The position numbers and the translations under genes were made by a program. A DNA stretch of 51,891 bases from Liquorilactobacillus mali. Lineage in GTDB: Bacteria; Bacillota; Bacilli; Lactobacillales; Lactobacillaceae. Where the stretch lies: assembly GCF_001437155.1 (NCBI RefSeq), contig NZ_JQAR01000016.1:1-51891 (forward strand), read 5' to 3'. Shown here piece by piece: positions 7,854 to 17,356 of this stretch; within the stretch, counting starts at the first letter, position 1; each line of letters begins with the position of its first letter. The notes under the pieces were generated by a model, which saw only the letters and a program-made list of their open reading frames with translations, was not told the DNA's origin and ran no database searches.

Positions 7854-9695
7854 TTATTCTTTATTTTTTCGATCTGTCCATAATGCAACTGGAGACAGAA
7901 GCAAGACGATCAAGGAACCCAAAATATAGGTATGACTAAAGGCACTACTAATGTGCTGATTTTTCTCGTTTTTTATACGAGTAAGTGCCTTGGTCAGGGC
8001 TTCTTTTTGTGCCAGTAATTTTATTACAGTTAGAACTTTTTGCTGGCTTTGCGATATTTCTTCTGTTCCTTTATTAATTTTCAGAGAGTTTGAAACTAAA
8101 GGTGCAAGTAAAGTATTTTTTTTACTAATAAGATTTAGTTCATCGGTTACTGCAGCCGCTTTTTTTGCAGCCATCGTTGTTGCTTGGCTGATTTTTAATT
8201 CAGCATGATATATTTTTCCATATCCAGAATTATGTTTAGGAGTAGGTAGATTCTTTGTAGCTTTAGCAGCATGAGCAAGTTCTCTTCGTAAATGTTTCTG
8301 TTTGTTCTTGGTAGAAATCGTTGATGAATCGTTAGTAGAAAACAATTTGTTCAGTTCAACGTGTGCAGTTGTTTTGACCCCTGTTGATAGTGGTTCATTC
8401 TCAATAATCCGAATTGAATTTTGTCTTATAGTATTTTTGGCAGATGTCACATTGCCATCTAAAACTGTTACAAGAAGAGCAACTCCTAAACAAGTTCCGA
8501 TTTGACGTGCAGCATTTACAATACCAGAACCAATACCATTTTTATTTTGGGGTAAATGTTTTACAGAAGCAACTAGAGACACACAAGAAAAGCCAAAACC
8601 AATGCCATTTATAATTACAAAGATAACCATTATTTCTTTAGGAGTATTGACATTAATAAATGATAATAAATATAGACTAGATGCCATAATAATTAGACCT
8701 GATAACGTAACTGGAATTGCTCCTATTTTTTCAAATAACTTAGTTCCTAAGGGCATAGATACCATGATGGTCAATGAAATAGGCATGATTATTAGTGCCG
8801 AAGTCAATGCAGAATAATTTAATACATCTTGTAAAAAATAATTAAAAATTAGCATTGGACAAATCAGGGCAAATCCTGTTATAAAATAAACCAAACTGGA
8901 AGCAGTCAATGTTTTTTCGCGGAATAGATCCAATTCCAATAGAGGATTTTTTATCTTGCGCTCTACTGCAACGAAAATAACGAGTGCTAAGATACCTCCA
9001 ATAATACAACTTAGAATCAGGCTTGAGTTCCAACCATATTGTCTTCCTTCCAGCATACCAAAAGTTATACCACTTAAGCCAATCGTTAAAAGAATAGTTC
9101 CCAAAATATCAATTTTTCCATCTAACGTTTCGTCATATGATTCATTTATCCAAATTGAAATAATAATAAACGAAACAATTGTTAGTGGTACATTAATTCC
9201 AAAGACTTCACGCCAAGAGGCATATTCAAGAATTATTCCTCCAATCGGTGGTCCACCTGCTGCTGCCAAAGCTGTTACAGCACCAACTACACTAGCAAGT
9301 CTTGAGGTATTCTTTTTCCCGAAAATTTCAATACCCATTGGTAAAACGATTGGTGTAATAATTGCACCACCAATGCCTTGGAAAAAGCGAAAAATAATTA
9401 ATTCTAATAATGAGTTTGACAGCATACACGCTGCAGAAAAACCACCAAAGAGTGCTAAACCAAATAGCATTATTTTTTTTCGACCATAACGATCGGCAAT
9501 TTTTGACCCAGTAATCATAAACACAGCTAGCGATAGTGTATAGATAGTTGATACCCAGCTAACATTGGTAATACTTGTATTGAAGTGAGCCATGATTTTA
9601 GGCAAAGCAATATTTACAATGGTACTGTCTAATGTTCCCATGAACATTGCAATTGTTAAACCAATAAAGCTTACTATTTTTATAACTCGTGACAT
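7854..9695 (-). CDS. DHA2 (QacA/EmrB type) multidrug exporter with very large extracellular loop
   Basis: A 613-residue proton-driven drug exporter of the 14-TM DHA2 family. Motif A is GSKIADRYGRKK (63-74); motif C is AAAGGPPIGGIIL (144-156); DSTIVNIALPKI in TM1 is the D1 motif. The last two membrane segments are separated by about 170 hydrophilic residues rich in Lys, Thr and Ala (415-587), and TM14 follows at about 588-606. QacA has a much shorter hairpin there. CTCCTCC (i.e. GGAGGAG) precedes the ATG. The divergent TetR gene and GGTWAC repeats between them suggest local repression. Confidence 0.88.
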   Translation of the reverse strand: MSRVIKIVSFIGLTIAMFMGTLDSTIVNIALPKIMAHFNTSITNVSWVSTIYTLSLAVFMITGSKIADRYGRKKIMLFGLALFGGFSAACMLSNSLLELIIFRFFQGIGGAIITPIVLPMGIEIFGKKNTSRLASVVGAVTALAAAGGPPIGGIILEYASWREVFGINVPLTIVSFIIISIWINESYDETLDGKIDILGTILLTIGLSGITFGMLEGRQYGWNSSLILSCIIGGILALVIFVAVERKIKNPLLELDLFREKTLTASSLVYFITGFALICPMLIFNYFLQDVLNYSALTSALIIMPISLTIMVSMPLGTKLFEKIGAIPVTLSGLIIMASSLYLLSFINVNTPKEIMVIFVIINGIGFGFSCVSLVASVKHLPQNKNGIGSGIVNAARQIGTCLGVALLVTVLDGNVTSAKNTIRQNSIRIIENEPLSTGVKTTAHVELNKLFSTNDSSTISTKNKQKHLRRELAHAAKATKNLPTPKHNSGYGKIYHAELKISQATTMAAKKAAAVTDELNLISKKNTLLAPLVSNSLKINKGTEEISQSQQKVLTVIKLLAQKEALTKALTRIKNEKNQHISSAFSHTYILGSLIVLLLSPVALWTDRKNKE

Positions 9696-9710
9696 TTTTC
9701 TCCTCCTTTA

Positions 9711-9830
9711 GGTAACAATTGACCATATAGGTTACAAATGTTACCATTGATGCAATTAATATTATAATTAAACAAAGGTACAAAACAATAGAATTTGCAA
9801 AAGTGAAACAAATTTAGCATGTATGTAACC
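9711..9830. promoter_or_regulatory. Divergent TetR/DHA2 promoter region with GGTWAC repeats
   Basis: On the minus strand TTGTTT-16-TATAAT (TATAAT at 9766-9761) is a good promoter for the exporter. Hexamers GGTAAC 9711, GGTTAC 9730, GTTACC 9740 and GTAACC 9825 lie around it. The pair at 9730-9745 makes an imperfect 16-bp palindrome just downstream of the start point. These are likely operators of the adjacent TetR protein. Confidence 0.55.
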
Positions 9831-9856
9831 TATCTATCTTGATGGAGGTAAATCTT

Positions 9857-10426
9857 ATGAATGGTAAGGAAAGAATGGTTGAACAATCAAAGCAGTGGTT
9901 GAGTGAAGCTTTGATTGAATTAATGAAGTCTGAAGATTTTCAAGATATTTCAATCACTGAAATAGCACAACAGGCAGAGTTATCAAGAAAAACCTTTTAT
10001 CACTCTTTTAAAAATAAAGAAGCACTAATTAATTATTTCTGTGATAATTTATTCGATGCATATTTTCAACGATTGATCAAACAGGCTCCTCAACCAGGAG
10101 CTACGATGTTGGATAATACATTAGACATATTTTTAAATTTCTGGTGGGAACAAAGAGATCTCATTAGATTATTGATTGACCAAGGGCTTTTCGACCACAT
10201 GAATGAAATTTGGCAAAAAAAGGCAATACCGAGATATAATGCGTTCGCTGCACCATGGCATGTGAAGGGTAGCGCTAAGCAGGTGGCATATGTAATGTCA
10301 TTTCAATTAGGCGGTTTTACTAATATTCTGCGAGTATGGTTGGAGCAAGACGAGCCAGAATCTCCAGCAGAAATTAAGAAAATAATGATAGATGCGATAC
10401 ATCAATTAGCAAACAGTATTAAGTAA
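9857..10426 (+). CDS. TetR/AcrR family regulator
   Basis: A 189-residue TetR-type repressor: N-terminal helix-turn-helix ISITEIAQQAELSRKTFYHSFKNKEALINYF, and a helical ligand-binding part with TetR_C_7-like LDIFLNFWWEQRDLIRLLIDQGLF. GATGGAGG stands 8 nt before ATG 9857. It is divergent from the DHA2 exporter, its probable target. Confidence 0.85.
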   Translation: MNGKERMVEQSKQWLSEALIELMKSEDFQDISITEIAQQAELSRKTFYHSFKNKEALINYFCDNLFDAYFQRLIKQAPQPGATMLDNTLDIFLNFWWEQRDLIRLLIDQGLFDHMNEIWQKKAIPRYNAFAAPWHVKGSAKQVAYVMSFQLGGFTNILRVWLEQDEPESPAEIKKIMIDAIHQLANSIK

Positions 10427-10686
10427 AAAGGGACTAAAAATTAGTTGATTGTGAACCTTTATTTTTTGTATTTCTGGGAGAAGAAGCAAATATTAGGATA
10501 AACTATTTGTGAAACTGCGCAGAGTTCTTTAAGAAAATGTTTAAGCCAAATCATTTCTATAAGAAAAAATAATATACTTTAGAGTATTTTATGACAAAAA
10601 ATGAATATACTTCATCTTTTTAAAACAATTTGTTCATCGATTATTAGTATGATAGATGTAATAAATAATTGAGGAAGGTGAAATTT

Positions 10687-11292
10687 ATGTTAATTAACAA
10701 TCAATTTTACTTACCCGTTATGACAATTGCTCCATTTAAATTAGGGTTTGTTTTGCTACTATGTGCTTTTACTTACTGGACACATACTTCATTTCCTAAG
10801 GTAAATAAACGTAATATTTTGAAAGGTACATTCTTTTTCTATTTGGCCTGTGTTGCTCAATTAACTATCAGCATTAACGTATATACACCTCGAACTTACC
10901 TCGAACTTATTCGTTCGGCTAATGGATTCGGGTATTTTGATAGCATTGAATGGCATCCGCTTGAGATGTATAAGACAATATACACAGCTGCTTCACAATA
11001 TACGATCGTTGGAAATTTAGTAATGCTCATTCCATTAACTCTATTCATATCACTTCTCTGGGAGAATAAAGCAACTTTCAAAAAAATGTTTGCTATTTCA
11101 TTTTTGACTTCTTTAACCATTGAAAGTTCACAATTGTTGTTGTCCTATATTTACTTGGAGCATCGTCTCTTTGACATCAACGATTTATTACAAAACACAT
11201 TAGGTGGAGTGATAGGGTTTCTTATCTTCCTTGCTCTGCGAAAAATGGTTCCAAGTCTTGTCAGTCGAAGAAAAATTGTCGCAGAAGTATAA
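10687..11292 (+). CDS. VanZ-like membrane protein
   Basis: A 201-residue protein with about five membrane segments and the VanZ signature: NLVMLIPLTLF, then SLTIESSQLLLSYIYLEHRLFDINDLLQNTLGGVIGF, where E-S-Q, R-x-x-D-x-x-D-x-x-x-N and GGxxG are the conserved positions. VanZ itself gives low-level teicoplanin resistance; most homologues have unknown roles. ATG 10687 follows GAGGAAGGTG; the upstream in-frame TTG would overlap this ribosome site. Monocistronic. Confidence 0.8.
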   Translation: MLINNQFYLPVMTIAPFKLGFVLLLCAFTYWTHTSFPKVNKRNILKGTFFFYLACVAQLTISINVYTPRTYLELIRSANGFGYFDSIEWHPLEMYKTIYTAASQYTIVGNLVMLIPLTLFISLLWENKATFKKMFAISFLTSLTIESSQLLLSYIYLEHRLFDINDLLQNTLGGVIGFLIFLALRKMVPSLVSRRKIVAEV

Positions 11293-11314
11293 AATAAATA
11301 TAAATGCATAATTA

Positions 11315-11360
11315 AAAACAAAACTTCGCAGCTTTTTATTCACTGCGAAGTTTTGTTTTT
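11315..11360 (+). terminator. Terminator after vanZ-like gene
   Basis: AAAACAAAACTTCGCAG and CTGCGAAGTTTTGTTTT form a 17-bp perfect stem with an 11-nt loop and end in a T run. The A run on the other side makes it usable by minus-strand transcripts as well. Confidence 0.85.
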
Positions 11361-11495
11361 ATATCATAAATTTGATTTCAATAGTCGTTTTACACAAATA
11401 AGCGATAAGGTGTTGTATTATACTAATGCATTTACACAATCTTTTATATACCAATAATAAATATTTACCCGATTTTAATATTGTTGGTCATGGTT

Positions 11496-12137
11496 TCACT
11501 GCTTCCAACCGGCTAAAAGTGCTCTGATTCCCATTAGAAATTGCTCTTCACTGGTAAATTGCTTATTTTGGATAGATTTAAGAAGACTATTTAGGAGTTC
11601 AGAATCATCCTGTAATTCCTTCATTAAAGTAGAATCAATTTGACCACCATGTTTTGGCTCAATTGCCTCTGCCCAAACAAATCCCATTGTGTAGGCAGTC
11701 AATGAATTAATCAAAAAAACAGTTGTAGGCTGTAGTTCGAGGCCTTTTCTTCTTAATTCGACCAAAATTTTTTCCACTAATATAAATTCTGTTTTAGTCA
11801 CTAATGGATGTGTCGAAATCAAAGGCAGTGTATTTGGATGTTCTAATAAAGCCTGTCGTAAGTGAGTCATTATACCAATGAGCTGTTCTTGCCAACTGTC
11901 GGCCGTTGAATCTTCTTTTTCCACTAAGGCAGCCTGCCAAATCCATTCGACTAGGCCATCAAAAAGGGCATCCTGATTAGGAAAATAGCGATAAACGGCC
12001 ATAGGCGAGACGTTCATATCTTGCCCTAATTTACGCATCGAAAATTTATTGAGTCCTATTTGATCTATGATTTTAAGTGTAGTTTCTAAAATGTAAGATC
12101 TACTCAGAGTTTCTTTTGTTGGTTTGGCAGGTTTCAT
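11496..12137 (-). CDS. TetR family regulator, third gene of ABC exporter operon
   Basis: A 213-residue TetR repressor with HTH FSMRKLGQDMNVSPMAVYRYFPNQDALFDGLVEWIW and a TetR_C-like C-terminal half. It starts 1 bp after the permease stop, with AGGAAATAA upstream, so it is co-translated with the exporter. The 33-bp palindrome before the first gene of the operon is the probable autoregulatory operator. Confidence 0.85.
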   Translation of the reverse strand: MKPAKPTKETLSRSYILETTLKIIDQIGLNKFSMRKLGQDMNVSPMAVYRYFPNQDALFDGLVEWIWQAALVEKEDSTADSWQEQLIGIMTHLRQALLEHPNTLPLISTHPLVTKTEFILVEKILVELRRKGLELQPTTVFLINSLTAYTMGFVWAEAIEPKHGGQIDSTLMKELQDDSELLNSLLKSIQNKQFTSEEQFLMGIRALLAGWKQ

Positions 12138-12138
12138 A

Positions 12139-12912
12139 CTAGTTATTTCCTTCTTTCAATGGTCGAGAATGAAAACCAAATAGAGATAATAAACAAAAAA
12201 TAATTGTCATAATCCATAAAATAATTAAATTCTGAGAAATTGTGTTGAAGTTACCATGGTCCAAACTAATTTTTTTAATAGCCAAAAGTCCCCAGTATGC
12301 AGGATCAATCTTAGCCAGAATTCTGGCCCAATGTGGGAACGAATTAACTGGTGATAAACTGCCACCTAATCCGGCCATTAAAATTCCTAGTAAATTTGAT
12401 AGAGATAGTGCAATGGCTGAGGACTTTGACCAGCTAACTAACATGATCCCAAAAAAGGTTAATGTTGCAGCAAATGAAACAACAGTTGTGATGAAAGCAT
12501 ACCAGTTTCCATTAATATGAAATTTAAAAATTAGACTGCTGATAAGGATTACTGTACTGAGTTGAACAATTTGAATTAAATAAGCTACAACGGCTTTTCC
12601 AGTTATGATTTCAGTTAGAGAAGTTGCTGAGATTTGTTGCCTATTCCATGTATTCCAAGTAGTTTCATCAAAAAACATCTGAATTATTAGTTGGATAGAA
12701 AAAAAAGAAAATAAAATTGCTAGTCCAGGTACAACTTGTTCGGCACCATTTGCATGTATATATCCATCAGCAATTAACTGGGTCTTTGCTGAAGGAAGCA
12801 TAAATGGCGCCATTATTAGAGGAACTAGAATCATAATAAATTGTACCGTAGGATCTGCGAATTGCAAGCGACTATTTAATTTTATTACTGCAAAGGTTTG
12901 TTTAATGTTCAT
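12139..12912 (-). CDS. ABC-2 type exporter permease
   Basis: A 257-residue membrane subunit with about six hydrophobic segments and the ABC-2 pattern (N-terminal cytoplasmic stretch, TM1 IMILVPLIMAPFMLP, and the conserved LSPVNSFPHWARILAKIDPAYWG loop before the last TM). It pairs with the ATPase encoded just upstream; their genes overlap by 11 bp. Substrate unknown; a drug, lantibiotic or lipid is possible. Confidence 0.85.
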   Translation of the reverse strand: MNIKQTFAVIKLNSRLQFADPTVQFIMILVPLIMAPFMLPSAKTQLIADGYIHANGAEQVVPGLAILFSFFSIQLIIQMFFDETTWNTWNRQQISATSLTEIITGKAVVAYLIQIVQLSTVILISSLIFKFHINGNWYAFITTVVSFAATLTFFGIMLVSWSKSSAIALSLSNLLGILMAGLGGSLSPVNSFPHWARILAKIDPAYWGLLAIKKISLDHGNFNTISQNLIILWIMTIIFCLLSLFGFHSRPLKEGNN

Positions 12913-13825
12913 TTGTATTTCTCTTTTCTAACAGTGTCTGATAAGCCGACTCTAAGTCAGCCTTTTTAATTTTAATGTTTACCAATTGATTTTGATTGAC
13001 TTTTGGGTTACTGAGTACATTTTTTAATGCAGCTATATAATGCATGTTACTGCCTAAGTTTGCCAACTTCAAATGACCATTTTCAATTTTCCAACCTTTT
13101 AAAGAAGGTAATTTTTTTTCAAAGTAAAGTTCTAATGAAGGTCTTGCGTATGTTTGAAGTATCTTCTCTAAACTTCCGTTAGCTTGAATCAGCCCGTGGT
13201 TGAGAAAAATAATTTTTGCGTCAAGTGCTTCCATTTCTTGAAGATAGTGTGTTGTATATATAACTGTAATACCTTGTTTGCTTAAAACCTTAACTGCATG
13301 AATGATTTGATTGCGCGAATTAACATCTGCACCGACAGTTGGTTCATCAAGAAAAATAATTTTTGCTTGATTCATCAGAGCAATAGCTGAATGGAGCCAT
13401 CTTTTTTGACCACCACTTAAATCCGCTGCTTTTCGTTCTGCTAAATCTTTTAAATTAAAGATTGACGTCACGTGCAAGTACTTTTCTTCAATTTGTACGG
13501 GTGATAGACCGTTGAGAGCACCAAAGCTTCTCAAATTTTGTTTAACAGTTAGCTGTGGATAGATTCCTAATTCTTGTGGAGCAATGCCTAAATATCTCTT
13601 TAGGCGATATTTACTTTTAAACAAAGGTTTTTCTAATATTTCAACTTGGCCAGCATCGGGTGAAACTAAGCCTGTCATAATTTTAATTAATGTTGATTTA
13701 CCGGCACCGTTTGGCCCCAATAAACCAATGATTTCACCTTGTTTAATTTCAAAGCTTATTCCATTTAAAATGGGTCGCTTATTGAAACTCTTATAAATAT
13801 GATTCAATCTAATCGCAGTTTTCAT
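12902..13825 (-). CDS. ABC exporter ATP-binding subunit
   Basis: A 307-residue ATPase with all ABC motifs: Walker A GPNGAGKS (37-44), Q-loop region GIAPQELGIYPQLTV, signature LSGGQKRW, Walker B IIFLDEPTVGAD, and H-loop YTTHYLQEMEAL. The C-terminal ~80 residues resemble those of DrrA/CcmA-type drug exporters. It is the first gene of the ATPase-permease-TetR operon. Confidence 0.9.
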   Translation of the reverse strand: MKTAIRLNHIYKSFNKRPILNGISFEIKQGEIIGLLGPNGAGKSTLIKIMTGLVSPDAGQVEILEKPLFKSKYRLKRYLGIAPQELGIYPQLTVKQNLRSFGALNGLSPVQIEEKYLHVTSIFNLKDLAERKAADLSGGQKRWLHSAIALMNQAKIIFLDEPTVGADVNSRNQIIHAVKVLSKQGITVIYTTHYLQEMEALDAKIIFLNHGLIQANGSLEKILQTYARPSLELYFEKKLPSLKGWKIENGHLKLANLGSNMHYIAALKNVLSNPKVNQNQLVNIKIKKADLESAYQTLLEKRNTNEH

Positions 13826-13837
13826 TTTTTCTCCCTT

Positions 13838-13870
13838 GTTTACGTTGTAATCTATGATTACATTGTAAAC
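13838..13870. promoter_or_regulatory. 33-bp near-perfect palindrome, TetR operator of the ABC operon
   Basis: Left arm GTTTACGTTGTAATC, spacer TAT, right arm GATTACATTGTAAAC; only two of fifteen positions mismatch. It lies 13 bp before the first start codon, between promoter and ribosome site. Its size and place suit a TetR dimer-of-dimers or two nested sites. Confidence 0.75.
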
Positions 13871-14030
13871 TAAAAAATAAAAAATACAAGTATCTGCTAA
13901 AAATTACTTATAGTAAGGAATACGCTCTGGTCGTAATTTTGAAGCGATACTTGAATTTTACCGTTTTATGCAAAGTATTATACTTTATTTAAAAAATTAT
14001 GCTGAGCCATCAGCATAGCAACAGTGACAA

Positions 14031-14671
14031 CTAAATTGTCAATAATTCTTCGGCCTTACTTAAAAGAAAATCAGGTTTTTCTTTTAACAGACTATAAGGA
14101 TCATGTGCTCCCCAAGTAACCCCGCAGGTATGAACACCAGCAGATTTACCCATTCTTAAATCAAAAATGGCATCTCCAATCATAATGCAGTCATCAGAAT
14201 TAAGATGGTATTTATTAATTATTGATAAAACACCATCAGGAGCAGGTTTAAAATGTTGAACTTGATCTGAACCAATAACATCTGTGAAATATTTTTTTAT
14301 TTTCAGATTTTCTAAATTTCGTAATAAGGCTACTGAATTTTTACTAGATACCACGTAGAGAGATTTAGAACGCTGAGTTAAGGTCTGTAAGGTCGGTAAA
14401 ATGCCATTAAATAGAGTTATATTAGCTAACTCATTTTTTTATAATGTTCGCGAAAACAATCCATCAAGTCTTTAAACTCTTGTTCATTAAAAACGTGTTG
14501 GGGAGCCATCTTTTTGAAAGAAACTTCAATTGGTATTGCCATATAATAATTAACTGTTTTGTAATCAGGTATAGGCAATGAGAAGTCCTTAAAAGCATCT
14601 TGGGTCGCCAAAATTCCAGTTTTTCCTGAATCGGCTAAAGTACCATCAAAATCAAAAATATATGTTTGCAT
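14031..14671 (-). pseudogene. HAD phosphatase (phosphoglycolate phosphatase-like), frameshifted
   Basis: The start at 14671 (GGAGAG upstream) gives MQTYIFDFDGTLADSGK, motif I DxDGT of HAD enzymes. The frame stops at 14426 just after HYKKMS. Restoring one A in the run of seven (T7 on the + strand, 14434-14440) reads HYKKNELANITLFNGILPTL and continues into VSSKN (motif II), FKPAPDG (motif III Lys) and IGDAIFDLRMGKSAG (motif IV) to 14031. All catalytic motifs are then present in ~213 residues. It is a single-base deletion in a homopolymer: real, slippage-prone or a sequencing error. Confidence 0.85.
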
Positions 14672-14895
14672 ACAACTCTCTCCTAGGTTATTCGCTAAAA
14701 ACTTAAGTAACCATAATAAATAAAGTGTTTTAGCAATGATTTTTAGCAATTTTTTAATTCTATAAATTCTCATTATACAGAATTCTAAATATAAGTGGTA
14801 GACACATTTGATGGGTTACGAAGTAATATCTTGGGAAAAGGATTAGTAAATGAGTAATTGTATTATATTAATTAACGGTAAAACTTAAATGACTT

Positions 14896-14935
14896 AAAGC
14901 AATCGCTAACTTACATTTAGCGATTGCTTTTTGTT
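14896..14935. terminator. Stem-loop between the HAD and TetR genes
   Basis: AAAGCAATCGCTAA and TTAGCGATTGCTTT form a 14-bp stem with a 7-nt loop, with TTTTTGTTT on the + strand. Its position 3' of the minus-strand TetR gene suggests termination of that gene, though the T run is better on the + strand. Confidence 0.6.
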
Positions 14936-14948
14936 TAATAATATAAAA

Positions 14949-15491
14949 TTATTTCTGGGCAGCAAAAGAAAAGAGTTCATTGAGTATTTTCCCCATCTCA
15001 GCAGGTGTTTCTTTCATTCCTTCTTGTATCCATTGAATTTGAATGGATATCACTGCTCCTGCCATAAATGAAGGAAAGTACTGATGATGACTTCTTGTAT
15101 TTGAAGAATCAATAATTTTTTGATCCACGAGAAATAGATATACAGTTCTGAATGTCCTAATTAGAGTATCTGTTAGTCCTGCATTAATAAGCAATACATT
15201 CTCGGTTGACTGTTGCTTCATTAATCTAAAGTAGGCAGTCATAAGTTGAGTAAAATTCATATGTGCCGCGTGCGGGAGAATACGCAAGTAGGATTTAATA
15301 GCCATTTCCTGATGCCGCGAAATAATTTCTTGCATGGACTTATAGTTTCGGTAGTAATATGTGCGCGATACACCTGCATTACGACACAAAACTGAGACAG
15401 AGATGTCACTGAGAGAATGGTCGGCAAGCAATGATAAGAGTGCCTTGTATATTCGATTGAGTTTTAATTGTTTCATTTCCTGTGGAGACAT
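14949..15491 (-). CDS. TetR/AcrR family regulator
   Basis: A 180-residue TetR-type protein: HTH LSDISVSVLCRNAGVSRTYYYRNYKSMQEII and a DhaS/TetR_C_7-like helical part. It is divergent from the second DHA2 exporter with a 94-bp gap. CTTACT...AGTAAG at 15554-15574 may be its operator. Start at 15491 (ATGTCTCCACAGG); the second Met, MKQLKLNR, is an alternative. Confidence 0.82.
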   Translation of the reverse strand: MSPQEMKQLKLNRIYKALLSLLADHSLSDISVSVLCRNAGVSRTYYYRNYKSMQEIISRHQEMAIKSYLRILPHAAHMNFTQLMTAYFRLMKQQSTENVLLINAGLTDTLIRTFRTVYLFLVDQKIIDSSNTRSHHQYFPSFMAGAVISIQIQWIQEGMKETPAEMGKILNELFSFAAQK

Positions 15492-15553
15492 AGTTTACAA
15501 GTTTCCACCTTTCTGTAACCTAATTATTTACTTCTAATATATCATTACTTACA

Positions 15554-15574
15554 CTTACTGCATACTTTAGTAAG
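15554..15574. promoter_or_regulatory. Possible TetR operator before the second DHA2 gene
   Basis: Inverted repeat CTTACT-9-AGTAAG, eleven bases before the TTG start and overlapping the ribosome site AAGGGG. Short arms, so only tentative. Confidence 0.4.
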
Positions 15575-15585
15575 GGGTAATTATT

Positions 15586-17280
15586 TTGAAAAAAAGACAA
15601 ATTATTATTTTAGCTACAATGGCTCTTGGGATTTTCCTTTGTATGCTTGATACAACGGTAATGAATATTGCACTGCCAGCAATTCAAACAGGACTTCATA
15701 CAGATCTCAATACTCTCCAATGGGCATTAAATGTCTATACTATTACGTTTGCGGCGCTCACTATTCCACTCGGTAGAATAGCTGACCAGATAGGACGACA
15801 CAAAGTCTATGTTCTTGGTCTAATCTTATTTTTCACTGGTTCATTGTTGTCAGCTGCAAGCTCAACGGTGATCATTCTAATTTCAGGACGAGAACTTCAG
15901 AGTATTGGAGCAGCAATCATTTTTCCAGCTAGCATGACGATAGGTATCAATTCGGTTGAGTTAAGTAAAAGGAATGAAGCTGTTGTAGTCTTAGGTATTA
16001 CTCAGGGACTTGCAACAGCCCTCGGACCAACAATCGGTGGATTGTTAACCCAAGTTTGGGGATGGCGGGGTATTTTCTATATTAACATTCCATTGGTCCT
16101 AATAGCCATTGTTTTGTGTTTGCTTTTATTACCAATGCGCAATGAAAAAAATGTACGAGCTAAGTTGGATATTACAGGTATGCTTCTAGCAATCTTTACC
16201 TTGTTCTCATTGACACTTGCCCTTGTCCAAGGAAGTGAGTGGGGGTGGAGCAGTAGTAAAATTCTTTGTTTGTTTGTCGGATTTGTTGTATCACTTGGAT
16301 TGTTTATCTGGCGTGAAACAAGTGCTTCGGATCCAATAATTCGCTTAGATCTATTTAGATATCGTCATTTCACAGGGGCTATCATTGTAACTGTTTTTGC
16401 TGGAATATTTTTTGTGGGTATGATGGTGCTTATGCCAAGTTTCTTTACCAAGATTCAAAGTCATACTGAATTGGCAGCTGCATTAATGATCACTCCTGCA
16501 TCAGCAATGGTTTTTCTATTTTCACCAGTCAGTGGATTGCTTCTTAAAAAAGCAGGTAGTCGATTATTGATTTCCTTAGGAATTATTCTTCTGGCATTCG
16601 GTTATGTCGGAATTTCGATCATGGACCCTGATATTTACTGGCAATTTGCAATTTCCTGCATTTTTATCGGAGCAGGTTATGGAATAATTATTGGTCCAAT
16701 TACTGTCTTGAGCGCTGGAAATTTCACAGGTGAGCTGCTCACAGCGTCTCAAAGTGTAACGGGTGTGTTTAGGCAAATTGGTACAGTGCTTGCTGTTGCT
16801 ATTTTTGTTTCTACACTTTCAACAAATTTGGGAATTGCAAAAGCGCAAGTTTGGTCAACAGCACAAATCGAAATCAAAAAAATATCTGTCAATCGAAATG
16901 AAAGAAAACAAATATTACAGACAACGCACAAATCTTTGTATGGTACAGGAAGTTCAACTACTAAAGATAATCCAGCTATTAATTCTCAGGCACAAGAAAA
17001 GATAGTTATGGCTGAGACAAAGCGTTATCTAACAAAACATGATGGAATTCAGTGGCCGACAGCCGCTAAGGAGAAAGTTCAAGCAAAAATTTCAGTAATC
17101 GTAAAAGAAAAGGTCAGAAAAATAAATCAACAAGTTGATAATTATCGGCAAATTATTGCTAAGACAGCTAAGAAAAAAATGACGATTGCATTTATCAAAC
17201 CATACCAAATTGCAATGCCTTTTGCTTGGATGCTGCTGCTCACAGTATTTATTTTTGAAAAAAGGAAACAAAAGTCTTAG
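15586..17280 (+). CDS. DHA2 (QacA/EmrB type) multidrug exporter with large extracellular loop
   Basis: A 564-residue 14-TM major-facilitator exporter. D1 motif LDTTVMNIALPAIQ (21-34), motif A GRIADQIGRHK (63-73), motif C ALGPTIGGLL (145-154). As in the other DHA2 protein, a long basic hydrophilic stretch (about 414-540) separates TM13 from TM14. TTG start after AAGGGG; no nearby ATG fits. It is divergent from a TetR gene that probably represses it. Confidence 0.87.
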   Translation: MKKRQIIILATMALGIFLCMLDTTVMNIALPAIQTGLHTDLNTLQWALNVYTITFAALTIPLGRIADQIGRHKVYVLGLILFFTGSLLSAASSTVIILISGRELQSIGAAIIFPASMTIGINSVELSKRNEAVVVLGITQGLATALGPTIGGLLTQVWGWRGIFYINIPLVLIAIVLCLLLLPMRNEKNVRAKLDITGMLLAIFTLFSLTLALVQGSEWGWSSSKILCLFVGFVVSLGLFIWRETSASDPIIRLDLFRYRHFTGAIIVTVFAGIFFVGMMVLMPSFFTKIQSHTELAAALMITPASAMVFLFSPVSGLLLKKAGSRLLISLGIILLAFGYVGISIMDPDIYWQFAISCIFIGAGYGIIIGPITVLSAGNFTGELLTASQSVTGVFRQIGTVLAVAIFVSTLSTNLGIAKAQVWSTAQIEIKKISVNRNERKQILQTTHKSLYGTGSSTTKDNPAINSQAQEKIVMAETKRYLTKHDGIQWPTAAKEKVQAKISVIVKEKVRKINQQVDNYRQIIAKTAKKKMTIAFIKPYQIAMPFAWMLLLTVFIFEKRKQKS

Positions 17281-17356
17281 AAAGCTTAGGAATTAATTCG
17301 TGGGTATAGTAAGCTTGTCTTATATCTACTGTTGACAAAATATAAGGGGAATATAG

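Noticed and set aside
8956-9489. Long + strand open frame opposite the DHA2 exporter
   Set aside because: Antisense frame of a clearly coding gene, no ribosome site, composition is the complement of membrane codons.
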